Shown here piece after piece: positions 1 through 6,263 of a DNA stretch of 6,263 bases (the stretch's first letter is position 1; the number at the start of each line of letters is the position of its first letter). The stretch lies in contig JAFAGE010000439.1 of the NCBI GenBank assembly GCA_023423015.1, positions 1 through 6,263 of the forward strand. The letters run 5' to 3'. The stretch is from Bacteroidota bacterium (lineage in GTDB: Bacteria; Bacteroidota; Bacteroidia; Chitinophagales; Chitinophagaceae). The notes beneath the pieces are model-generated. The model was not told the origin of the DNA. It worked only from the letters and a program-made list of their open reading frames with translations, and ran no database searches. The translations under genes and the position numbers were made by a program.

Positions 1-988
1 ATGTGTTCCTGCTTAAAACATGAAAAGTGGCTGTGTCATTTTCAAGGGTAACGATCAAGGGCGTCGAACCCAGGGAATCACTGATGATCCGCCTTTCTAC
101 CAGCATATTCCAATCGTATGCGCGCGACTTATCTGCGAGTTGCACCCCAACCACCCACGACTTAAATTGCCAGGAAGCAGAATCGCGTTTTTCAAGTGCG
201 TCCTCTGTTGTGCCGTTGTCGAAATCCTTAAGGCCATTGTATCGTTTATTGAAATTCGTGTCAGGTTGCAGAATCAATGTTGAAGGATGTCGTTGAAGCC
301 ACGATGCAAGTGTGCTTTGCTGTGAAGGTATTTCTACCAGCGACTGTCCTTTTAACTTACCTGCCACCGCAATACCGGTTGCCTGTTGCCACCAGCTGCC
401 GGTGGAATGATCCTCAAACATGGCATTAAAATGATCCATTCCTACCAGCCGGAATTCTTCATTAGTTCCATTTACAAAGGGACTGAATACCCTGCCCGTC
501 CTGCATACCGTACAGTAAGTTACCATTACAGGCGTGTTGCCCACTGTATCGCGTACCTGGTGATGATAGCCAATTATCTGAATGGGGTAGGCTTTGGTTT
601 CTCCATTTATCGAAACACCAACTACCAATCTTTCCGGTGGCACTTTATTATTTGCTGCATCAGCAAATTCTTTTTTACCGGGCTGCACAAACATTCTATC
701 TGCACGAAAACGGAAATTGGCATAATAAAATACCACCGACCAGAATAGAGCCAATAAAACAAAAACCACGCGCCATGCGGCGCGCATCTTTTTAAAGTTG
801 CTGACAACAAGGACAAGAATTAAAACTATCAACGCAATACGAATCCACACGGCATAGTTGTGGATCCAATATGCAAAAGGAAGTGAATCTGATTGCTGGC
901 TTCCCGGAAATGGCATGATGAAATACACACCAATAATTTCCAGGACAATTAAACCCAGCAGCAGTAATAGCAATGTTAGTCTTGGCAT
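1..988 (-). CDS. DUF3179-domain membrane protein, C-terminus cut by window edge
   Basis: The frame is open for 329 codons from ATG at 988 to the left edge, with no stop reached. An in-frame TGA at 1007-1009 makes this ATG the first possible start. There is no Shine-Dalgarno. Three hydrophobic segments are visible: residues about 4-26, 46-65 and 72-91. A soluble domain follows with DUF3179 hallmarks: AYPIQIIGYHHQVRDTVG (133-150), VTYC159TVC162RTG and DHSTGSWWQQATG (193-205). A second AY...D..G.TP..VT block lies at 290-314. The CxxC and H142/H143 look like a possible metal or redox site, but that is inference. DUF3179 is a family without established function, found in bacteria and archaea. By topology the domain probably faces the periplasm (inferred). 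Both cysteine codons are ordinary TGT/TGC. The gene lies 110 nt downstream of the efflux outer-membrane gene on the same strand, so co-transcription is possible but not shown. Family assignment is firm; function is unknown. Confidence 0.9.
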   Translation of the reverse strand, partial: MPRLTLLLLLLGLIVLEIIGVYFIMPFPGSQQSDSLPFAYWIHNYAVWIRIALIVLILVLVVSNFKKMRAAWRVVFVLLALFWSVVFYYANFRFRADRMFVQPGKKEFADAANNKVPPERLVVGVSINGETKAYPIQIIGYHHQVRDTVGNTPVMVTYCTVCRTGRVFSPFVNGTNEEFRLVGMDHFNAMFEDHSTGSWWQQATGIAVAGKLKGQSLVEIPSQQSTLASWLQRHPSTLILQPDTNFNKRYNGLKDFDNGTTEDALEKRDSASWQFKSWVVGVQLADKSRAYDWNMLVERRIISDSLGSTPLIVTLENDTATFHVLSRNT

Positions 989-1009
989 CGAAAAGCAGTT
1001 TGTGTTTCA

Positions 1010-1040
1010 GGCAAATATTATTAAAGATATAAATATTGCC
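1010..1040 (-). promoter_or_regulatory. Imperfect AT-rich inverted repeat upstream of the DUF3179 gene
   Basis: On the minus strand GGCAATATT pairs with AATATTTGCC around a 12-nt AT-rich loop, giving about nine base pairs with one bulged T. It sits 21 nt before the DUF3179 ATG, inside the 110-nt gap after the efflux operon. One arm contains TAATATTTG (1012-1020), one base longer than the Bacteroidota -7 consensus TAnnTTTG. A TTG lies 24 nt upstream of it (1045-1047), slightly outside the usual spacing. It could be a promoter with an overlapping operator, a weak attenuating hairpin, or chance in AT-rich DNA. There is no U-tract after it, so it is not a convincing intrinsic terminator. Confidence 0.22.
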
Positions 1041-1098
1041 ATAACAACCTGCTAAGCGCGCGTAAGACCTCCAATGTGCGATGTGGCATGAATAAAGT

Positions 1099-2502
1099 CT
1101 ACCATCCACCTCCCAATGCCCGGTATAATTCCACTTTTGCGCCAAGTTGTGCACGCTCTATCATAGCAAGGTTTAACTGCGCCTGCAGTGAATTGCCCTG
1201 GGCCGTGATCACTTCAAGATAGGTAGCCAGGTCGCTTCCAAACAATAAACGTGCGTTGCGCGACGCGGTTTCCAATGTATCCACCTGCGCTACCGCTATG
1301 CGTTTCTGTTCTTCAAGTTTATCGATCGACACCAATGCATTAGTTACTTCTTTAACTGCAATTAACACCTGTTGCCGGAAACGGATCACCGCCTGCTCGC
1401 GTTCGAGTTTCGCAACTTCAAATTCAGTTTTCAATTCATTGCGTCTGAAAACCGGCTGCAACACACTGCCAGCCGCAAGCCCGAACAACGATCCCGGAAT
1501 ATTAAACCAGTTGCTCGCAGTAAATGTTTCAAGACCCCCTCCTGCAGTAAGCGTCAAAGCAGGATACATGTTAGCCTTCGACACTCCCACCCTTGCATTT
1601 GCGGCGACAAGTGCCATTTCCGCAGCTCTTACATCAGGACGGCGACTAACCAGTGACACCGGTACACCGGCACCTGCATTTTCACTCATCATCAAACCCT
1701 GCGGCCTTTCACGCCGAAGTGTTCCGGGTAAATTGCCCGTTAATTGTTGCAGGGCATTTTCCTGCAAGGCAATGTCTTCTTCAATCTGCGGCACCAACAA
1801 AGCTGTTGACTGGCGCTGCGACTCAGCCTGTTCAATGGCGAGCTGGCTGACCATACCTGCATCTTTCAACATGCGTGTGGCCAGCACAAAGCTGTCGCTC
1901 AGCAGCAGATTCTTTCTTGCAATTTCCAACTGTTCATCCAGCATCAGGAGATTGAAGTAACCCTGTGCAATGTCTGAAACCAATTGCGTCTGCACAGCTT
2001 TAGTTGCTTCTTCTGTCTGAATGTAATCTGCAGCAGCTGCCACCTGTTGTCCCCTGATTTTACCCCATATGTCTGCTTCCCACGACAAACTAAATACAGC
2101 CAGGTAATTTTCGATGTGGCTTTTGCCCAAAAAGCTGTTTGCACTAATACCATTTAAGCTGTTCTTTGACGGCCGGTTATACTGCGCCGTTACCTGGAAG
2201 TCAGCCGATGGCAACTGGAGTAATTTTGATTGCGACAATCTCCTTCTTGCCTGGTCCATACGGTTAACGGCAATAAGCAAATCATGATTGTAAACAATTC
2301 CTGTGTCGATCAGGTGTTGAAGTGTGGAATCTGTAAAGTATTCCTTCCAGGAAATACTTGCTATGCTGGTTGTATCGCCTGTAGAATCCTGGTTAAATGT
2401 TGAAGGCAGTTCCAGTTCGGGCTGCTGGTATTTTTTACCAACATTGCACGACATTACAACAAGTAGCAAAGTTGCTGCGAACAAAATCCTTTGAATGTTC
2501 AT
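1099..2502 (-). CDS. TolC/NodT-family outer-membrane efflux lipoprotein
   Basis: Outer-membrane factor of the tripartite pump; as a trimer it forms the beta-barrel and periplasmic alpha-helical tunnel through which the RND transporter and adaptor discharge substrate. The 467 aa length is normal for the NodT family. Residues 1-18 form a lipoprotein signal peptide ending in a lipobox (V16-M-S-C19), so C19 should be lipidated. GKKYQQPELELP follows, matching the G.xYxxP start of the mature family. Two OEP repeats follow, roughly 55-245 and 280-460. The second opens with SRRPDVRAAE (286-295) and contains KANMYPAL (309-316). The protein ends in YRALGGGW, the typical NodT terminus. Start ATG at 2502 is chosen because it gives the intact signal peptide. 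It begins 17 nt after the RND stop with no clear Shine-Dalgarno, so it is probably translated from the same transcript. Substrate cannot be read from the sequence. Confidence 0.96.
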   Translation of the reverse strand: MNIQRILFAATLLLVVMSCNVGKKYQQPELELPSTFNQDSTGDTTSIASISWKEYFTDSTLQHLIDTGIVYNHDLLIAVNRMDQARRRLSQSKLLQLPSADFQVTAQYNRPSKNSLNGISANSFLGKSHIENYLAVFSLSWEADIWGKIRGQQVAAAADYIQTEEATKAVQTQLVSDIAQGYFNLLMLDEQLEIARKNLLLSDSFVLATRMLKDAGMVSQLAIEQAESQRQSTALLVPQIEEDIALQENALQQLTGNLPGTLRRERPQGLMMSENAGAGVPVSLVSRRPDVRAAEMALVAANARVGVSKANMYPALTLTAGGGLETFTASNWFNIPGSLFGLAAGSVLQPVFRRNELKTEFEVAKLEREQAVIRFRQQVLIAVKEVTNALVSIDKLEEQKRIAVAQVDTLETASRNARLLFGSDLATYLEVITAQGNSLQAQLNLAMIERAQLGAKVELYRALGGGW

Positions 2503-2519
2503 AAAATTCGTTCTATAGT

Positions 2520-5500
2520 TTACTCCTGCAATGCTGCAGGTACATATTGTTTAGGTTTACCATTTATTCTCTCGTGCAGGTATTGGAATATCACATACAA
2601 CACGGGGATGATAAATACACCCAGCGTTACTCCTGTCAGCATTCCACCTATGGCACTGATGCCAATAGAGCGGTTACCTAACGCTGATCCGCCGCTTGCC
2701 CATGTTAATGGTAACAATCCCACGATGAAGGCGAATGACGTCATGAGGATCGGGCGTAATCTCAACTCTGCAGCTTCCAGCGCAGAGGCAACGATATCCA
2801 TCCCCGCCCGTCGCCGCATCAGTGCATACTGCACAATCAGTATCGCATTTTTAGCGAGCAATCCCACAAGCATGATCAGACCCACCTGCACATATATGTT
2901 GTTCTCAATTCCTGAAAATCCGATGAACGAGAAAACACCAAGTATACCTGTTGGTACCGAAAGAATTACGGCAAATGGTAGGATATAACTTTCATACTGC
3001 GCGGCCAGGAGGAAATACACAAATACAATACTCAGCAAAAAGATCAGGCCCGTTTGCGATCCCGCACCGATTTCTTCGCGCGTCATACCTGCGTATTCAA
3101 AAGAGTATCCTCTCGGAAGATAGTTTTGAGTTACTTCCTCAATGGCTTTGATGGCGTCGCCCGAACTGTACCCGGGTTTCGTCATACCATTAATGCTAAC
3201 CGCATTGAACAGGTTATTCCTGGTTACGGTTTCAGGTCCATAAACCCTTTGCAGATTCACGAGGCCATTTACCGGCACCATTTCGCCCTGGTTGTTCTTT
3301 ACGAAAACGTTGTTTATTGATTCGGGATCTGCACGGTATTCCACATCTGCCTGCACAATCACGCGGTAAAACTTACCAAAGCGATTGAAGTCCGACGCGA
3401 AGTTGCTGCCATAATACACCTGCAGTGTACGTAACAGTTCACCAACGGACACACCCAGCTGTTTTGCCTTGTTCTCATTTATGTTGAGCAGGTATTGCGG
3501 GTTTCCTGTATTGAAGGTGGTGAATGAATAAGCAATTTCTTCTCTCTTCATTAATTCACCGATCAATCCGTAGGCCACTCCTCCAAGTTTTTCCAGCGAT
3601 CCCCCGGTTCTATCTTGCAGGATGAATTCGAATCCACTGGTATTTCCAAAACCCTGCACAGTTGGAAACTGCAAAAGGAACACGCTGGCTTCTTTCACTT
3701 CAGAGAGTTTCTGGTTGATGACGCCCATCACTTCTTCCACAGAGCTCGCTTTTCCTCTTTCCCCAGGTGGCTTCATGCGGATAAAACCCACCGCATAATT
3801 AGAGCTGGTTGCATTCGACAGGAAGTTAAGGCCGGTCACCGCTCCTTTTCTTTCAATCGCTTCAACATCAGACAAGAGATGATCTATTTTCTCCATCACC
3901 TGCTGCGTACGATCGAGTGATGCTCCAGCCGGAAGATTTACAGAATACACGATGAAGCCCTGGTCTTCGGTAGGAATAAATCCTGTTGGAGCATTGCGCA
4001 CCATCAGGAATGTAACGGCAGTGATTAACACAAGTGCTGATACTGCCACCCACCTGTTCTTCAACAGAAATCCAACACTTTTTGTGTAGCGGTCTGTTGT
4101 TGCTTTAAATCCTGCATTGAAACCGTTGAAGAAGCGCTGCGCAAAACTGCCTCTATCGTGCGCGGCAGGTTTAAGAAACAAGGCACACAACGCTGGACTT
4201 AAGGTAAGCGCGTTAACGGCTGAGATCAGGATGGCTGTTACCAGCGTAAAGGCAAATTGTTTGTAGAACACACCGGCCGGGCCCTGCATAAAGCCCACAG
4301 GTATGAATACAGCTGCCATAACAAGGGTAATAGAAACGATGACACCCGATATTTCATTCATCGATTGAATCGTTGCTGCCAAAGCGGGTTGTCTTGTCCG
4401 TTCTATTTTCGAGTGCACCGCTTCTACTACCACAATGGCATCATCCACTACGATGCCGATAGCCAGCACCAACGCGAATAACGTAAGCAGGTTGATGGTA
4501 AATCCAAATACCTGCATAAAGAAGAACGTACCTATAATTGCCACCGGAACTGCGATAGCAGGAATAAGTGTAGACCTGAAATCCTGCAGAAAAAGGAACA
4601 CCACAAGAAACACCAGCAAAAATGCCACCACCAGTGTTTCTACAACCTGGTGAATCGATTCGTCGAGAAATTCTTTGGCATTGTACATATTGAAGTATGT
4701 GATGCCTTTCGGAAAATTCGTCGACGCTTTTTGCAAAGCTGCATCTGCTGCAGTTAAAATATCATTCGCGTTCGATCCGGCGGTCTGAAAAATGGCGATG
4801 CCAATACCAGGCTTGCCTTCAATCATAGTATTTGCACTGTATGCAAAGGCGCCGAACTCAACACGTGCAACATCTTTCAACCGGATAACAGAACCATTTA
4901 CGGCAGATTTCAGGATTATATTTTCATACTCCTCGTTCCGCGTCATTTTTCCCTTGTACTTCAATACGTATTCAAATGATGCTTCACTAGCCTGACCGAA
5001 ACGGCCGGGTGCTGCTTCGAGGTTCTGGTCGCTGATGGCATCCAGAACATCCTGTGTAGACAAACCGTTTGCGGTTAGCCTGTCAGGTTTCAGCCATATA
5101 CGCATCGAATAATCTTTCGCACCAAATACCATTGCCTGTCCTACACCGGGTATACGTTGCAACTCGGGAATGATATTGATCTTGGCATAGTTCTGCAGAA
5201 AAGTTTCGTCGTATGCCGGGTTGGTGCTGTAGATCAGCGGCACCATGATCATGCTGTTCTGCTGTTTCTGAGTCGATATACCCGACAACACAACTTCCTG
5301 CGGCACCTGGCTGATCGCTTTCGACACCCGGCTCTGCACGTTCACCGCTGCCAGGTCGGGATTGGTACCTACTTTAAAAAATACATTTATCGTCATTGTA
5401 CCATCGTTGCTCGAAGTAGAAGTCATGTAGGTCATGTCTTCCACACCATTGATTGCTTCTTCAATGGGAGTGGCAACCGCACGGGCAACCACTTCTGCAT

Positions 5501-5657
5501 TCGCACCGGGGTACGTTGCCGTAACCTGCACCGTCGGCGGCGCAATGTCGGGGAACAACGTCACCGGCAAGGTGTACAACGAGAGTAAACCTAAAAGCGT
5601 AAGTATGATCGATACGACGGTAGACAATACCGGTCGTTCAATAAATCGTTTTAACAT
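2520..5657 (-). CDS. RND multidrug-type efflux transporter (HAE1/AcrB family), full length
   Basis: Inner-membrane pump of the tripartite system: a homotrimeric proton/substrate antiporter moving hydrophobic or amphipathic compounds from the periplasm or outer leaflet. The 1045 aa length and layout match AcrB: TM1 about 10-28; first periplasmic porter/docking part about 30-335; TM2-TM6 about 338-490; TM7 about 535-553; second periplasmic part about 555-865; TM8-TM12 from about 870 to 1030. The proton-relay residues are present: D405 and D406 in TM4 (GIVVDDAIVVVEAV), K936 in TM10 (VGLLAKNAILIVQYA), and an RLRPILMTS segment (966-974) matching the AcrB Arg971 region. YGSNFASDFNRFGKFYRV in the second periplasmic half is the family docking/loop signature. 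HAE1 rather than heavy-metal (CusA) is favoured because D405-D406 is followed by AIVVVE. It starts 42 nt after the adaptor stop; no Shine-Dalgarno is visible. The sequence is intact, with no missing key residue. Drug specificity is not predictable. Confidence 0.97.
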   Translation of the reverse strand: MLKRFIERPVLSTVVSIILTLLGLLSLYTLPVTLFPDIAPPTVQVTATYPGANAEVVARAVATPIEEAINGVEDMTYMTSTSSNDGTMTINVFFKVGTNPDLAAVNVQSRVSKAISQVPQEVVLSGISTQKQQNSMIMVPLIYSTNPAYDETFLQNYAKINIIPELQRIPGVGQAMVFGAKDYSMRIWLKPDRLTANGLSTQDVLDAISDQNLEAAPGRFGQASEASFEYVLKYKGKMTRNEEYENIILKSAVNGSVIRLKDVARVEFGAFAYSANTMIEGKPGIGIAIFQTAGSNANDILTAADAALQKASTNFPKGITYFNMYNAKEFLDESIHQVVETLVVAFLLVFLVVFLFLQDFRSTLIPAIAVPVAIIGTFFFMQVFGFTINLLTLFALVLAIGIVVDDAIVVVEAVHSKIERTRQPALAATIQSMNEISGVIVSITLVMAAVFIPVGFMQGPAGVFYKQFAFTLVTAILISAVNALTLSPALCALFLKPAAHDRGSFAQRFFNGFNAGFKATTDRYTKSVGFLLKNRWVAVSALVLITAVTFLMVRNAPTGFIPTEDQGFIVYSVNLPAGASLDRTQQVMEKIDHLLSDVEAIERKGAVTGLNFLSNATSSNYAVGFIRMKPPGERGKASSVEEVMGVINQKLSEVKEASVFLLQFPTVQGFGNTSGFEFILQDRTGGSLEKLGGVAYGLIGELMKREEIAYSFTTFNTGNPQYLLNINENKAKQLGVSVGELLRTLQVYYGSNFASDFNRFGKFYRVIVQADVEYRADPESINNVFVKNNQGEMVPVNGLVNLQRVYGPETVTRNNLFNAVSINGMTKPGYSSGDAIKAIEEVTQNYLPRGYSFEYAGMTREEIGAGSQTGLIFLLSIVFVYFLLAAQYESYILPFAVILSVPTGILGVFSFIGFSGIENNIYVQVGLIMLVGLLAKNAILIVQYALMRRRAGMDIVASALEAAELRLRPILMTSFAFIVGLLPLTWASGGSALGNRSIGISAIGGMLTGVTLGVFIIPVLYVIFQYLHERINGKPKQYVPAALQE

Positions 5658-5699
5658 AAAAAGTCGATAGAGGTGAAAAGTGAGAAGAGAAAGGTGGCC

Positions 5700-6263
5700 C
5701 TATTTCTTCACAAGTGGCTGTACCTTGAGAATACTATCCATTGTAATTGGTTGTGGATTGATGATTGCGCCGTCCTGCAAGCGGTCGATTCCGGAATACA
5801 CGATCTTCTGTCCTTCCTTCACGCCATTATCTACGAGATAATAATTACCTGATTTTCCGGCCACGTGAATGGGAGAGCTTGCGATCTTATTGCTGTCTTC
5901 CAAAACAAACACCAGCACCCTGTCCTGCAATTCAAATGTTGCTTCCTGCGGCACCAGGAGTGCAGTGTTCAGCGTAGTTGGAATGCGGATTTTGCCCGTG
6001 CTTCCTGAACGCAATAATCCATTTACATTCGCAAAGGTTGCGCGGAAGCTGATTGAGCCCATCGAGTTGTCGAATTGGCCCGATACCACTTCAACTTTTC
6101 CTTTTGCAGGGTAAACAGAGTTATCTGACAATAGAAGTTCAACTTCAGGGAATTTGCTGAGTTTTTCTTCAACAGTCTTGCCTTCGAATTTATTTTCAAA
6201 CGCAATGAAGTCGTTTTCGCTCATCGAAAAATATGCGTACATATCCTTCACTTCCGAAAGCAC
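5700..6263 (-). CDS. RND efflux periplasmic adaptor (AcrA/MexA-type membrane fusion protein), C-terminal half
   Basis: Adaptor joining the RND transporter to the outer-membrane channel. Only the last 187 residues plus TAG stop are in the window; the GTG at the right edge is an internal valine, not a start, because the beta-barrel is entered mid-domain. Visible residues about 1-95 are the beta-barrel domain: VLSEVKDMYAYFSMSENDF at the start, an inserted acidic/basic stretch at 23-38, then the strongly conserved G69-S-I-S-F-R74-ATFANVNGLLRSG block. Residues about 96-187 are the membrane-proximal domain (LLVPQEATFE..., VKEGQKIVYSGIDRLQDGAIINPQ), which in AcrA contacts the transporter. The missing part should hold the signal peptide or lipobox, the membrane-proximal start, the lipoyl domain and the alpha-hairpin. 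It is the first gene of the three in transcription order as far as the window shows, so the operon promoter and any regulator should lie beyond 6263. Confidence 0.95.
   Translation of the reverse strand: MLSEVKDMYAYFSMSENDFIAFENKFEGKTVEEKLSKFPEVELLLSDNSVYPAKGKVEVVSGQFDNSMGSISFRATFANVNGLLRSGSTGKIRIPTTLNTALLVPQEATFELQDRVLVFVLEDSNKIASSPIHVAGKSGNYYLVDNGVKEGQKIVYSGIDRLQDGAIINPQPITMDSILKVQPLVKK

Noticed and set aside
386..748. 120-codon open frame on the plus strand
   Set aside because: Antisense to the DUF3179 gene, whose minus-strand translation shows clear family motifs throughout this interval.
1051..1066. GC-rich near-palindrome (gctaagcgcgcgtaag) after the outer-membrane gene as a terminator
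   Set aside because: The arms do not pair beyond the self-complementary GCGCGC core and no T-run follows on the minus strand.
792..1154. 120-codon minus-strand frame overlapping the intergenic gap
   Set aside because: Out of frame with the DUF3179 gene, overlaps the end of the outer-membrane gene, and its translation is rich in Cys/His/Tyr with no family resemblance.
1256..1960. 234-codon open frame on the plus strand
   Set aside because: It lies wholly antisense to the efflux outer-membrane gene. The translation is low-complexity Ser/Ala/Cys-rich with no recognisable domain; it is a shadow of the real gene.
2503..2519. Separate promoter for the outer-membrane factor gene
   Set aside because: The gap from the RND stop is only 17 nt and contains no recognisable promoter elements; co-transcription explains it.
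5157..5588. 143-codon plus-strand frame
   Set aside because: Antisense to the N-terminal part of the RND transporter; the Arg/His-rich translation is typical of a shadow frame.
6261..6263. GTG at the right edge as a start codon for the adaptor
   Set aside because: The translation begins inside the adaptor's beta-barrel domain; the signal peptide, lipoyl domain and hairpin must be encoded beyond the window.

Overview
The window holds four genes, all on the minus strand, with short gaps between them. In transcription order (right to left) they are: the C-terminal half of a periplasmic adaptor (membrane fusion protein) cut by the right edge (5700-6263); a full-length RND inner-membrane efflux transporter of 1045 aa (2520-5657); a full-length TolC/NodT-type outer-membrane efflux lipoprotein of 467 aa (1099-2502); and a DUF3179-domain membrane protein cut by the left edge (1-988). 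The first three form a complete tripartite drug/solute exporter operon apart from the missing adaptor N-terminus. Gaps of 42 and 17 nt point to co-transcription.

The organism looks like a Bacteroidota member, plausibly of the Chitinophagaceae or a related group. The protein style of the adaptor-RND-NodT triad fits, as does the lipoprotein outer-membrane factor and the absence of Shine-Dalgarno sequences before every start that can be seen. The AT-rich leaders also fit, as does a weak TAnnTTTG-like element upstream of the DUF3179 gene. This placement is inference; no rRNA or marker gene is present.

How the parts work together: the RND trimer uses proton motive force (transmembrane D405, D406 and K936 are present) to take substrates from the periplasm or the outer leaflet of the inner membrane. 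The adaptor joins it to the TolC-like trimer, which opens through the outer membrane. No regulator lies in the window; if one exists it would be beyond the right edge, upstream of the adaptor.

The left 1 kb is easily missed, because its reading frame runs off the window without a stop. It is open for 329 codons from the ATG at 988 and encodes three predicted membrane helices followed by a DUF3179 domain with a CxxC motif. Inside that domain I see two related copies of a roughly 35-residue unit, of which only the first keeps the cysteines. The gap between it and the efflux operon is 110 nt and contains an imperfect AT-rich inverted repeat. It may be the fourth gene of the operon or a separate unit.

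I found no mobile element, tRNA, rRNA, CRISPR array or clear intrinsic terminator. There is no gene-free stretch longer than 110 bases. The efflux operon is ordinary; the DUF3179 protein is the least understood element.
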